Shown here: piece after piece, positions 42,222 to 51,800 of the stretch
Layout: the number at the start of each line of letters is the position of its first letter
Numbering within the stretch: the first letter of the stretch is position 1
Assembly (NCBI RefSeq): GCF_000671395.1
Contig: NZ_AQQY01000011.1
Coordinates: 18,783 to 82,782 of the forward strand
Source: Actibacterium atlanticum
GTDB lineage: Bacteria; Pseudomonadota; Alphaproteobacteria; Rhodobacterales; Rhodobacteraceae
Direction: 5' to 3'
Length of the DNA: 64,000 bases
Translations under genes and position numbers: made by a program
The notes under the pieces: generated by a model
Databases searched by the model: none
The model's input: only the letters and a program-made list of their open reading frames with translations
What the model was told of the DNA's origin: nothing

Positions 42222-42665
42222 ATGAAACAGTTCCCAAGACGCTTTGCGCTTATGGTTGCGACCATGTCGCTCGTTTCCACCGCCGCCTATTCTCAAGGCG
42301 GCGGCATGATGACCCGCTTCGACAGCATTGACGAAAACGGTGACGGGTTGGTGAGCGCGTCCGAGGCCGCCGGATGGCGCGAGGCAGTTTTCAACGCGAT
42401 GGATACCAACGAGAACGACGCCTTGTCGCTGGAGGAATACATGGGGCTTCAGCTGGGCCAGGGGGCAGATCCTTCGCAACGTGGTCCGCGATATGCTGAA
42501 CGGCAGGCTGCCAAGGAAACCCGATACCGTGCGATGGATGCCGATGCCGACAACTCTGTTTCACGCCAGGCGTACATGGATTACGGCGCAAGCACCTTCG
42601 CCGCAAGCGACACGGATGGCGATGGATTGGTCGGCCTGCGTGAGTTCATGTTGGGCAATCACTGA
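42222..42665 (+). CDS. Exported EF-hand protein
   Basis: The 147-residue protein has a signal peptide (cleavage near AYSQ, residue 24) and four EF-hand-like loops: DSIDENGDGLVS, DTNENDALSLEE, DADADNSVSRQ and DTDGDGLVGL. The third lacks the central Gly, so it may not bind calcium. It resembles the second half of the Met-rich protein at 21379-22044 but without the Met tract. A perfect hairpin follows its stop. Calcium signalling or metal buffering in the periplasm is possible. Confidence 0.8.
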   Translation: MKQFPRRFALMVATMSLVSTAAYSQGGGMMTRFDSIDENGDGLVSASEAAGWREAVFNAMDTNENDALSLEEYMGLQLGQGADPSQRGPRYAERQAAKETRYRAMDADADNSVSRQAYMDYGASTFAASDTDGDGLVGLREFMLGNH

Positions 42666-42693
42666 CGAATTTGAACTTGCACGGTCCACAATA

Positions 42694-42718
42694 AAGGAGG
42701 GCGTGTTAAGCCCTCCTT
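42694..42718. terminator. Terminator-like hairpin between convergent genes
   Basis: AAGGAGGGC (42694-42702) and GCCCTCCTT (42710-42718) form a perfect 9-bp stem around a seven-base loop, between the convergent EF-hand and PepSY genes. T-rich sequence is modest on both sides (CCTTC on plus; TTTATTG on minus), so it may serve both directions. Confidence 0.7.
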
Positions 42719-42771
42719 CACCTCGCACCCCGCAATAAGCTGCGGGATGCGATTATCAAACAAGACGAAAA

Positions 42772-43086
42772 TCAGTCGTCGTCGCTGTCGCGATAGTCGT
42801 CATCGTCGTCCATTATTTGAATCGGCTCGCCGTTCGTGGCGTCCAGATAGGCCTCAACCTTGAGGCCGCCCCCGTCGATCATTTCGACTTCGTAGTAGCG
42901 GCCATCTTCGCGTTCGATCTCCAGGACCTGATAGCCCTGCGCCTCCAGTTTGGCGGCGAGGTCCGAAACCGGCATCCAGGTCACGGGGGCGGGCAACGCG
43001 GTTTGAACGCCATCGGTTGCGGCGTTGACGGCGAAACCCACTGCGGTGGCTGCGATCAGGGTGGTGGCAAGAAGGGTCTTTTTCAT
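42772..43086 (-). CDS. Exported PepSY-domain protein with acidic tail
   Basis: ATG 43086 follows GGAG at good spacing, giving 104 residues. A signal peptide (cleavage near VNAA, residue 22) leads into one PepSY domain (about 35-90; LAAKLEAQGYQVLEIEREDGRYYEVEM). The C-terminus is strongly acidic (a run of five Asp, then YRDSDDD), which could bind divalent cations. It is divergent from a second PepSY gene that opens a two-component operon, so it is probably under that system. Confidence 0.8.
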   Translation of the reverse strand: MKKTLLATTLIAATAVGFAVNAATDGVQTALPAPVTWMPVSDLAAKLEAQGYQVLEIEREDGRYYEVEMIDGGGLKVEAYLDATNGEPIQIMDDDDDYRDSDDD

Positions 43087-43211
43087 GGTGTTCTCCAACT
43101 TAGGTCGGGCGGGATTGCCCGTTTGATGCCCTCTTTTCTCAAATCACCGCTGATGTCGGTCTGACGGCTTGTGTCAGTGAACTGTCAGGGCAAAAGCGAT
43201 ACTCTAGGCTC

Positions 43212-43520
43212 ATGAAACACGTACTGATCATCCTGATATGCGCCCTGGTCAGCCCTGCACTGGCCTCCGGGGACCACGACGATGCACGCGACGCGGTGCG
43301 CCAACAGCAGGTTATTCCTCTTGCGGACATCATTCCGGGGATCCTCTTGGAGTTCGACGCGCGACTACTGGAAGCGGAGTTTGAACGCGAACACGGCATC
43401 TATGTTTACGAGCTGGAGCTGATCACCGGATCGGGCCGCATGATCGAAGTCATGGTCGATGCGGCGACGGGTGAGATACTCGAAGTCGAGCAGGAAGGCC
43501 GATACGAAAGGGACGATTGA
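43212..43520 (+). CDS. Exported PepSY-domain protein
   Basis: The 102-residue protein has a signal peptide (cleavage near ALAS, residue 19) and a PepSY-type domain (about 30-95; LLEAEFEREHGIYVYELELIT, DAATGEILEVE). Its stop overlaps the start of the response regulator gene (TGATG). PepSY proteins inhibit or sense periplasmic targets, and such genes commonly precede QseBC/PhoPQ-like two-component pairs. It may act as the accessory sensor for the kinase downstream. Confidence 0.82.
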   Translation: MKHVLIILICALVSPALASGDHDDARDAVRQQQVIPLADIIPGILLEFDARLLEAEFEREHGIYVYELELITGSGRMIEVMVDAATGEILEVEQEGRYERDD

Positions 43521-44191
43521 TGCGGCTTTTGGCAGTTGAAGATGATCCGGGTATTCGCAGGGATGTGCTGGCGGCTTTGGAGGCGTCCGGTTTTCATGTG
43601 GAAACCGCCGAGGATGGTGAAGATGCCTGGTTCTTGGGTGACACGGAGGACTATGACCTCATCGTGCTTGATTTGGGTTTACCCGGTATGGATGGGCTTA
43701 GCGTCCTGAAACGCTGGCGCGCCAACGGGCGCGACATGCCGGTGCTGGTGTTGACCGCGCGCGGGGCCTGGCATGAACGGGTTGAGGGCATCGAAGCCGG
43801 TGCCGACGATTATTTGCCCAAACCCTTCCGCATGGAGGAGTTGGTGGCAAGAGTGCGGGCATTGGTGCGTCGCTCTGCCGGTCAGGGATCGCCTTTGCAA
43901 AACGTCGGCGAGTTGACCATCGACACCAACCGCATGGCTGTTTCCGTCAGAGGTGTTCCCATTGCCGTGACCGCACTGGAATACCGCCTGCTGTCCTACC
44001 TGATGCTGCATCGCGCCCGTATCGTTCCCCCGACCGAGTTGTTGGAACATCTTTATGGGGACGACGATGCCCGAGAAGCCAATGCGCTAGAGGCAATCCT
44101 GACCAGGCTGCGTAAAAAACTCGGCAAGGGGATAGTCGGCACCAAGCGCGGGTTCGGGTACTTTCTTGAGGATGCGGAGGGTGTTGGGTGA
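43520..44191 (+). CDS. OmpR-family response regulator
   Basis: The 223-residue protein has a receiver with E7/D8/D9 acidic pocket, phospho-acceptor D51 (LIVLDLGLPGMDG), LTARG and PKPF switch residues, and a C-terminal winged helix (about 125-218). It is QseB/PhoP-like. It overlaps the PepSY gene by one base and the kinase by four (GTGA), forming a tight operon. Confidence 0.92.
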   Translation: MRLLAVEDDPGIRRDVLAALEASGFHVETAEDGEDAWFLGDTEDYDLIVLDLGLPGMDGLSVLKRWRANGRDMPVLVLTARGAWHERVEGIEAGADDYLPKPFRMEELVARVRALVRRSAGQGSPLQNVGELTIDTNRMAVSVRGVPIAVTALEYRLLSYLMLHRARIVPPTELLEHLYGDDDAREANALEAILTRLRKKLGKGIVGTKRGFGYFLEDAEGVG

Positions 44192-45531
44192 ATACAGGCT
44201 CGCTGCGCCTACGGCTCTTCATAGCTTCCGCCTTGTCCGTGTCGATTGCCCTGATCCTCGCGTTTTGGGGGCTGGGGCAGCTTTTTGCGTCGCATGTGGA
44301 GCGGCGGGCAATTGATGAGCTTTCAGTGCAGCTTGACCAAATCCTTGTTGGGATTGAGCGCGACGCCGCAGGGCAAATCATAATGGGGGCAGTCCCGGCG
44401 GATGCGCGGTTTACGACCCCTTTCGGAGGTCTTTATTGGCAGATCGAAACCGAAGGACAGCAGTTGCGGTCCAGATCACTTTGGGACTTCGCGCTCGATC
44501 TTCCGCCGGATCATCTGAAGGACGGGGCGGTTCACGTTCACTATCTGCCCGGACCCGGCAGTGATCTGCTGCTTGTCATGGAGCGCAGCGTTCAACTCCC
44601 GTCGCGCTTGGGGGGTATTCCAATGCGTGCCGCAGTCGGAATGGATGCGGCAAACCTTGAAGAAAGCACCGAACAGTTTCGGGACGATCTTCTGCCTTAC
44701 ACTCTTGTGCTGGCGCTGTTCTTTGTCGGGGCGGGTGTCGCCCAGGTCTTTCTTGGCCTGCGTCCGCTGGCCTCGGTTGGGCGGCGCATTGAAAGGATCA
44801 GGGCCGGTGACGCCAGCCGTGTGGGAGAAGACTTCCCGTCGGAAATCCGCCCGCTTGCAAGCGAGGTGGATGCCCTTCTGGCCCAACGCGAGAGCGACAT
44901 TGAACAAGCCCGGCATCGGGCGGGGGATTTGGCGCATGGTTTAAAAACGCCGCTCCAGGCGCTGCTAGGAGAAGCGGGCCGGATCAGAGAGGCCGGCTTG
45001 GCGGACTCGGCCGAGGCCATCGAAAGTACGGCGGATACCATGCGTCGGCATGTGGATCGGGAGTTGAACAGGGCTCGGATCGCGTCACGCGCCGCAGCGT
45101 CTAAAACGGATCTTGCCGAGGCCGTGAGCCGCGTCGCCATGGTGGTTCAGAAAGCCAATCCGACCAATACACTTTCATGGAAGCTGGATGTGCCGCAAGG
45201 TCTGGCCGTCGCGGCGGATATGGAAACCCTGCTGGAAATTCTTGGGGCGATCACCGAAAATGCCGCCCGGCATGCGACGCAGACTGTTCAGATTTATGCG
45301 CGCGAGAAATCGCAACATGCGATCCTGAGCGTCCTCGATGACGGCCCTGGCATTGAACCCGCCAAGATCGAAGCCCTCATGCGCCGGGGTGGGCGTGAAG
45401 ACGAAAGCGGTACGGGGCTTGGCCTGGCAATTGCCCGTGAGTTGACGGAAACCCTCGGCGGGGCGGTGCAACTGATCCCGAGAAACCGGGGCTTGATGGT
45501 TCAAATCACTTTGCCATTGGCCACAAACTGA
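44188..45531 (+). CDS. Sensor histidine kinase (PhoQ/QseC-like)
   Basis: The GTG start overlaps the regulator stop. The 447-residue protein has membrane helices near 12-32 and 170-190, a periplasmic domain between them, HAMP-like linker, H250 (DLAHGLKTPLQALL), N-box ENAARHA, DDGPGIE and GTGLGLAIA. The Lys after the phospho-His and the order fit the PhoQ/QseC class. It probably senses envelope, metal or redox state and controls the PepSY and b561/SHP genes around it. Confidence 0.9.
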   Translation: MNTGSLRLRLFIASALSVSIALILAFWGLGQLFASHVERRAIDELSVQLDQILVGIERDAAGQIIMGAVPADARFTTPFGGLYWQIETEGQQLRSRSLWDFALDLPPDHLKDGAVHVHYLPGPGSDLLLVMERSVQLPSRLGGIPMRAAVGMDAANLEESTEQFRDDLLPYTLVLALFFVGAGVAQVFLGLRPLASVGRRIERIRAGDASRVGEDFPSEIRPLASEVDALLAQRESDIEQARHRAGDLAHGLKTPLQALLGEAGRIREAGLADSAEAIESTADTMRRHVDRELNRARIASRAAASKTDLAEAVSRVAMVVQKANPTNTLSWKLDVPQGLAVAADMETLLEILGAITENAARHATQTVQIYAREKSQHAILSVLDDGPGIEPAKIEALMRRGGREDESGTGLGLAIARELTETLGGAVQLIPRNRGLMVQITLPLATN

Positions 45532-45612
45532 CAATCTCCTGACAGCCCCCATCAGGCCAGCATCAGCGCGCTTTTGCCAATCTTGTCCTGAGTTTGATGA
45601 GAGGCTGAGTCA

Positions 45613-46752
45613 ATGAGCGACATTCCCACACCATTTGAAGGGCTGGTTGACGATGGGCATCCTGTCTGGGACCGGTTCATACGGGTCTTCCATTGGGCGT
45701 TGGTGGTCAGTGTTGTCATGGCTCTGGCTTCCGGATTCCTGCTGGATGCATCCTGGATACGCCTGCACCTGGTATCCGGCTCGCTTGCCGTCGCCCTTGT
45801 GGTCGCCAGGATCGTCTGGGGGTTCACAGGCCCGACCTACGCTCGGTTTTCTCAGTTCATCCCCACACTCCGCCAGATTTCTGACCACTTGAAGGCCGGC
45901 GCAGATCACGCGCGCCATATCGGACACAACCCGCTTGGTGCGCTGATGGTCGTTGCGCTGCTTGCCTTGATCATCGCTTTAGGTGTCACCGGGATTGCAG
46001 CCCTTGGAAGCGGGTTGAAAACCGGACCGCTGGCGGCATCGTTAACCGCGTCGCAGGGCCCGCTTTGGACCGAACTCCACGAATTGGCGGGCTTCATATT
46101 GCTTGGCTTGATCGTCCTGCATGTTGGCGGCGTCATTGTCGAAAGCCGTCGCAGCCGCGAGTGCCTTGCCTGTTCGATGGTCACGGGGCGCAAGGAAGAG
46201 CGCAACGGTGATCTTGTGGCACCGCCAAGGCCAACGCATCTGGTCTTGGCAATCCTGTTGATCTCAGGGTTGGTGATCGGAGCCGTCGTGACCATCAACG
46301 GTCTCTCACAATGCCCCCTGACCCTTCCGCCCGTCGGGCCAATGGCACAGGTATATGGCGATGTATGCGCCGCCTGTCACATGGCCTACCACCCGTCCAC
46401 GCGCCCCGCGGCCTCGTGGGAGCTGATGATGGGCGGGCTGGGCGAGCATTTCGGTGAGGATGCCAGCCTGCCGGAAGAAACCCGCATTGAAGTCGCTGCC
46501 TGGCTGACAGAACACGCCGCGGCCACGACCGACAGCAAGCCCGCATTGCTTTGGAGCGATTTGCGCGAAAGCACCCCGGTTGCCTTGCCGGATACCGAAG
46601 CGTGGAAACGCCTTCACACTTCGGTAGACGAGGCCAGCTTCCGTCAACGGAACATCTACAGCCGCTCTAATTGCATCGCCTGCCATGCAGACGCTGAAAC
46701 CGGTTGGTTCAGCCCCTTCCAGATTTCCATTCCCAAGGAGCCCAAACAATGA
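45613..46752 (+). CDS. Fused cytochrome b561 / diheme cytochrome c protein
   Basis: The 379-residue protein has an N-terminal b561-type cytochrome domain (about 15-185) with four membrane helices and spaced His residues (FIRVFHWALV, LHLVSG, LHELAGF, IVLHVGG) for haem b. A further membrane helix (about 210-230) is followed by a periplasmic domain with two c-type haem motifs, CAACH (252-256) and CIACH (354-358), like DHC. It would pass quinol electrons to SHP. In Rhodobacter sphaeroides the b-type cytochrome and DHC are separate proteins, so this is a fusion-like variant. Confidence 0.85.
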   Translation: MSDIPTPFEGLVDDGHPVWDRFIRVFHWALVVSVVMALASGFLLDASWIRLHLVSGSLAVALVVARIVWGFTGPTYARFSQFIPTLRQISDHLKAGADHARHIGHNPLGALMVVALLALIIALGVTGIAALGSGLKTGPLAASLTASQGPLWTELHELAGFILLGLIVLHVGGVIVESRRSRECLACSMVTGRKEERNGDLVAPPRPTHLVLAILLISGLVIGAVVTINGLSQCPLTLPPVGPMAQVYGDVCAACHMAYHPSTRPAASWELMMGGLGEHFGEDASLPEETRIEVAAWLTEHAAATTDSKPALLWSDLRESTPVALPDTEAWKRLHTSVDEASFRQRNIYSRSNCIACHADAETGWFSPFQISIPKEPKQ

Positions 46753-47141
46753 AACACACTCTGATATTGCTGACCGCTCTGATGGCGCAGCCTGTGTTGG
46801 CACAGGACACCTCGCCGCAAGCTTTGATCGAACAGTATAGCGCCGCGGCAGGCGCTGCCGCATCACCGGAAAACGGTCAGGCGCTGTTCATGGCGACCCA
46901 TTCGGGTGGCAAGCCCGATACGCCTTCCTGCACTACCTGCCATTCAGCGGACCCGACCAAAGGAGGACAAGCGCGCACCGGTAAGCCAATTGACCCTCTT
47001 TCCCCGACCGCAAATCCCGAACGCTTTACCGATACGAAATTCGTGGAAAAGTGGTTCGGACGGAACTGCAATTCGGTTCTTGGGCGTGACTGCAGCGCCC
47101 AGGAAAAAGCCGACATCATCGCCTGGCTCGTGAGCCTCTGA
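46749..47141 (+). CDS. shp: SHP-like c-type cytochrome (DUF1924)
   Basis: ATG 46749 overlaps the previous stop (ATGA). The 130-residue protein has a signal peptide (cleavage near VLAQ, residue 19), one haem motif CTTCH (61-65) and a C-terminal RNCNSVLGRDC segment. The Asn-bearing, disulfide-bridged loop is the mark of the sphaeroides haem protein SHP, in which Asn is a haem ligand displaced by oxygen or NO. The order b561-shp-dhc matches known SHP operons. The physiological substrate is not settled. Confidence 0.83.
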   Translation: MKHTLILLTALMAQPVLAQDTSPQALIEQYSAAAGAAASPENGQALFMATHSGGKPDTPSCTTCHSADPTKGGQARTGKPIDPLSPTANPERFTDTKFVEKWFGRNCNSVLGRDCSAQEKADIIAWLVSL

Positions 47142-47155
47142 AGAAAGGATATCCC

Positions 47156-47611
47156 ATGAAACTCTCCCTTGCCGCCACTCTTGCCCTCGTTGCCGCACCC
47201 GTTCTCGCCAGCGAAGGCGAATACATGCCGCCCGTGACCCATGACGCCACCAAGGCGGAATGCAGCGAATGCCACATGGCCTATCCCGCCGGGTTCCTTC
47301 CGCAGCGCTCCTGGACCGCGATCATGACGACGCTGGACGATCATTTCGGCGAGAACGCGACCCTGGACGAGGTCTCCCGCGCCGAGATCGAAGCCTATCT
47401 GGTTCAGAACGCCGCCGATGCGGGCGGACGATCGTCTGGGCTGCTGTATCGGGTGTCGCCGGACGAAACTCCCTTGCGGATTTCCGAAATGCCTTGGTTC
47501 CGGTCCGAGCACGATGGCGAAGTCTCTTCGCGCAGGTTGCAAAAGGCCGGGTCCATGTCGAACTGCGCCGCCTGCCATCGCGGCGCAGACCGTGGGATCT
47601 TTGAAGATTAA
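47156..47611 (+). CDS. dhc: Diheme cytochrome c (DHC-like)
   Basis: The 151-residue protein has a signal peptide (cleavage near VLAS, residue 19) and two haem motifs, CSECH (36-40) and CAACH (137-141), with the LPQRSWTAIMTTLDDHFGENA helix of DHC between. It repeats the C-terminal domain of the fused protein at 45613, where ASWELMMGGLGEHFGEDA lies at the same place. It probably donates electrons to SHP. A perfect hairpin closes the operon. Confidence 0.87.
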   Translation: MKLSLAATLALVAAPVLASEGEYMPPVTHDATKAECSECHMAYPAGFLPQRSWTAIMTTLDDHFGENATLDEVSRAEIEAYLVQNAADAGGRSSGLLYRVSPDETPLRISEMPWFRSEHDGEVSSRRLQKAGSMSNCAACHRGADRGIFED

Positions 47612-47616
47612 TAGGA

Positions 47617-47647
47617 GTACCGGAGCGGCATCGCACAGCTCCGGTAC
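47617..47647. terminator. Perfect hairpin after the DHC gene
   Basis: GTACCGGAGC (47617-47626) and GCTCCGGTAC (47638-47647) form a perfect 10-bp stem with an 11-base loop, five bases after the dhc stop. No T-run follows, so it resembles a factor-assisted terminator or mRNA end structure. Confidence 0.65.
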
Positions 47648-47686
47648 AATTCCGTCTCGCGGAAGACCAGTTTTGCGGATAGCAAC

Positions 47687-47716
47687 GTTGGAAACGTTCA
47701 TGTTGGAAACGTTCAT
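47687..47716. repeat. Perfect tandem 15-bp repeat upstream of the CDF gene
   Basis: GTTGGAAACGTTCAT occurs twice without a gap (47687-47701 and 47702-47716), ending 11 bases before the GTG start. Each unit contains GGAAACGTTC, with AACGTT as a palindromic core. A head-to-tail 15-bp duplication in the leader may be an operator or a recent slippage product. Confidence 0.75.
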
Positions 47717-47727
47717 AAGGTGTTTTC

Positions 47728-48591
47728 GTGTCGCGCAAATTTGCTTTCTGGTCGATCCCGGTGGCCTTGTTGGTTTTTCTTCTCAAGCTTCTGGCTTGGA
47801 AGATGACCGGCTCGGTTGCACTGCTGTCGGATGCGCTTGAAAGCACCGTGAACGTGATCGCGGCAGGACTGGCCTTTTATGCAATCCGTCTGGCCGAAAA
47901 GCCTGCCGATGCTCGCCATCCCTTCGGCCATACCAAAGCGGAATATCTGTCTGCAGTTGCCGAAGGCGTTATGATCCTGATTGCCGCCGGTCTCGTCCTG
48001 CGAGAAGCTATCACTGCGCTGCCAAACCCACATATCGAAGACGCGCCGATGCTGGGCATTGGCATCAACATCATTGCCGCAATCGTCAACGGTATTTGGG
48101 CATACACCCTTTTGCGTGTTGGGCGACGAAACCGCTCACCGGCTCTTCAAGCCAGCGCCCGCCACATCTTTACGGATGTTCTGACCTCTGCCGGGGTCGT
48201 GGTGGGCGTCATCCTGGCATTGGCGACGGGATGGCTGATTTTGGACCCGATCCTTGCTATTCTGGTCGCCCTCAACATCCTGCGTGAAGGATGGCACGTA
48301 ATTTCCGAAAGCGTCGATGGTCTAATGGACGCCAGTATTGATGACGAAACCCGGGCGGAAGTCGAAAGCATCATCCAACGCGAAATGGGCGAGGCTCTGC
48401 AGTTTCACGATCTGAGGGTGCGGTTGTCCGGAGCCGTTCTCTTCGGAGAGTTTCATCTGGTCGTTGCGAAGGAGATGTCGGTCGGGCAGGCCCATGACAT
48501 ATGCGACGGAATCGAGAAGTCCCTAGAAACGAAGTTCCCGGGATCGGCATTTACCATCCATTTGGAGCCGGACACTGAGCTTAAAGCATAG
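47728..48591 (+). CDS. Cation diffusion facilitator (CDF) metal exporter
   Basis: A GTG start follows AAGG with suitable spacing. The 287-residue protein has six membrane helices (to about residue 200) and the CDF motifs: SVALLSDALES in helix 2 (D36 and neighbours) and ASARHIFTDVLTSAGV in helix 5, both giving the H/D metal site. The C-terminal cytoplasmic ferredoxin-like domain (about 205-285) ends with FTIHLEP. It exports Zn(II), Fe(II) or a similar divalent ion in exchange for protons. Substrate is not decided by the motifs seen. Confidence 0.9.
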   Translation: MSRKFAFWSIPVALLVFLLKLLAWKMTGSVALLSDALESTVNVIAAGLAFYAIRLAEKPADARHPFGHTKAEYLSAVAEGVMILIAAGLVLREAITALPNPHIEDAPMLGIGINIIAAIVNGIWAYTLLRVGRRNRSPALQASARHIFTDVLTSAGVVVGVILALATGWLILDPILAILVALNILREGWHVISESVDGLMDASIDDETRAEVESIIQREMGEALQFHDLRVRLSGAVLFGEFHLVVAKEMSVGQAHDICDGIEKSLETKFPGSAFTIHLEPDTELKA

Positions 48592-48853
48592 GCAATAAAA
48601 ATCAAAGATTCTGGAAACCACTCAGAAGTCCGCAAAGCTTACCTTGGAGGGTTTCGCAGTATCCACTAGATTAGCTCGTCAGGTAATCTTTGCTTGGATC
48701 AGGTCGCGCTATGACCCGGGCCTCATGTGTAGGACCGGATTTCCCGATTTTGGCTGAGCGCTTGCCTCTGGCCTGATCTCTAACCCGCCCCCGAAAGTGA
48801 AAAGCACGCTTTTGTCCTTTGGAACTCAGACCCTGACCCAAAGGACCGACACC

Positions 48854-51800
48854 ATGGCCAAACTCAACCCAAAGCACCCTTTTCAAACTGTTTCCGATGC
48901 CGACCTCGCTGGTGCTCTGACACAGATCGGTACAGAAATTGCCGACCATCCCTTGCGCAGTTCCGTGCTGGCCAGGATCATGCGCGAGTGCTTTGGCGGC
49001 AGCGACGCCGCAGCTGCCTGGGATTGGCGCATGGCCTACGATATGATGCAGGCCGCAGCGGTGTCGCGGATTTTGCGGGGCAGGGGTGCCGATCCGGCTG
49101 TTGGCGCCCAAATACTCTCTGCGCGGCTATTGACCGAGACACGGCGCTCAGAACAGCAGGTTCGCCTGCAGCAATTCTCCACCCCGTTGCCCTATGCCGC
49201 GCTGGCAGTTCGTGCTGCCGCGACCCGTGAAGGCGAAACTGTTCTGGAACCGTCGGCCGGCACTGGCACATTGGCCGCTTTCGTTGCTCGGGCAGGCGGC
49301 AAGCTGCTTCTCAACGAAATCGATCCCTTCCGCCAAGCGCTTCTGGGGGCCCTGTTTCAGATCGATGTGACGGGCCATGACGGCGAACATATCGATGATC
49401 TGCTCACCGATCCCGCTATCCCCGATGTCGTGGTCATGAACCCGCCCTTCGCCTCCTCGGTCGATCGCTCGAAGGACAAACACATCGCGGCCAAGCATCT
49501 GATCTCAGCCGCCAAACGATTGGCACCTGTTGGGCGTCTCGTGGCGATCATGCCGCCGGGCTTCAGCCCGGAGCGCGATGCAGCGCATTGGGCCCGTGCC
49601 TGCGGGCTGCTGACACCGCGCCTGGCACTGACGTTCCCGGGTCAAATCTATCGCAAACTTGGCACCTCGGTGGAGACCCAGCTCATGGTCTTCGACAAGG
49701 TGCGGGAGGATGCTGAATTCGTTTGTGCGGCTGTTGATGATCTGGATGCTGCCTTGAGTATTGTCGATGACGTTGCCGCCAACCGACCGGTTGGTGCGCC
49801 ATCGATGAAAACCAAGCTGCAGGTCTCGGCTGTTTCAACCAGACCCGCCACGCGTGTCATGCGCAAACGACCGGCAGCACCGGTCGCGGCCACGAAAGCC
49901 AAATCACATGCAGCCATTCCCCTGGAATTCACCGCGCATGTTACCCCGCGCGATAATGCCCCCGTCTCGGATATCTACGCCCGTTATCGCCCGCAGCGGA
50001 TCGAGATCGCAAGTGCGCAGGAACATCCCACACCCCTGGTCGAAAGCATCGCCATGGCATCCGTGGCCCCGCCAATGCCGCGGTTGGATGCTGATGAACA
50101 GCTACGCCTGCCCGCCCGACTGATCGAAGAAGGCCAACTCTCCGAGGCTCAGCTTGAAACCATCATCATGGCCAATGACGCCCATAGCCGTGATCTTCCA
50201 GGCCGCTTCACCATCGATGAAGACCAAACCAAACTAACCCGCGCTGACGAGGACCCCGACGCACAGGCCTATCGCCAGGGGTACTTCCTCGGCGACGGCA
50301 CCGGCTGCGGCAAGGGCCGCGAATGCGCGGGGCTCATCCTGGTGAACTGGCTTGCTGGGCGCCGCAAGGCGGTGTGGGTCTCCAAATCCGCCACGCTTAT
50401 TGAGGATGCGATCCGCGACTGGACCGATCTTGGCGGCTCCCCCGCCGATATCCAGCCGCTCTCGAAATGGAAACCCGACCAGCAGATCCCCTTGGGCGAC
50501 GGCATCCTCTTCGTGACCTATGCCACGCTGCGCTCGGCGGGCAAATGCGGCACGACGCGGTTGAACCAGATCCTCGAGTGGATGGGCGACGGTTTCGACG
50601 GCGTGCTGGCCTTTGACGAGGCCCATGCGATGCAGAACGCCGCGGGGTCCGAGCAGGGCAAGGGGGTCAAACCCTCCCAACAAGGGCTTGCCGGGCTTCG
50701 CCTGCAATTGGCCGCGCCGCGTGCCCGGGTCTTCTATGTTTCTGCCACGGGCGCGACCAGCGTTCACAATCTCGCCTATGCCTCCCGTCTCGGACTCTGG
50801 GGTCAGGGGCCAGAGTTTCCCTTCGCCAGCCGCGAGGGCTTTGTCTCCGCCATGGAGGCCGGCGGTGTGGCGGCCATGGAGGTGGTGGCACGCGATCTCA
50901 AGACGCTGGGGCTCTATACGGCGCGTGCCCTCAGTTTCGATGGCGTGGAATATGACGTGCTGGAACACGCGCTCACCCCTGCCCAGACCGAAATCTACGA
51001 TGCCTATGCGGATGCGTTCCGCACGATTCACCAGAATCTCGAGGCGGCGCTTACGGCGACGGGTGTCATTGACGCTTCCGGCGAAACCAATGCGTCTGCC
51101 GCCAAGGCCTCGGCAAAATCACGGTTCGAAAGCACCAAGCAGCGGTTCTTCAACCACCTCCTGATGGGTATGAAGGCTCCGACGATTGTCCGCGCTATCG
51201 AGCGGGATCTGGAAGATGGCTTTGCCTGTGTCGTCCAGGTGGTCTCCACGGGTGAAAGCCTGTTGAAACGGCGGTTGGAGGCGATGGACCCGGAAGACGA
51301 GCTGGTCGAGGGCGCTCTCACGCCGCGTGACTATGTGCTGAGTTACCTCGATCAGGCCTTTCCGATCCATGCCCAGAAGCTGGTCGAGATCGACGGCAAT
51401 ATGGTCGCTGAGCCGCTTCGCAACGAACAAGGCGAGCTGGTTGTGTCGCGCGAAGCGCTTGCCTTGCGGGACGCGGCCATGATGGAACTGATGTCCCTGG
51501 CACCGATCCCGTCTGCTCTGGATCAGATCCTCTGGGCCTTCGGCGATGAGGCCGTGGCCGAAGTGACCGGACGTTCCATCCGGCCCCTGAAGTCCCAGGA
51601 CGGAGCGCTCTTCATCGTGAAGCGCACTGCCAGCAGCAATTCCTCGGAAACCCGTGCCTTCATGGATGGCGAGAAAGACATTCTGATCTTCTCCGATGCC
51701 GGTGGCACCGGGCGGTCCTATCATGCGGCTCAGACGGCCAAGAACCAAAAGCGGCGGCGGCACTATCTGCTGGAGCCCGGCTGGCGCGCAGATGCGGCGA

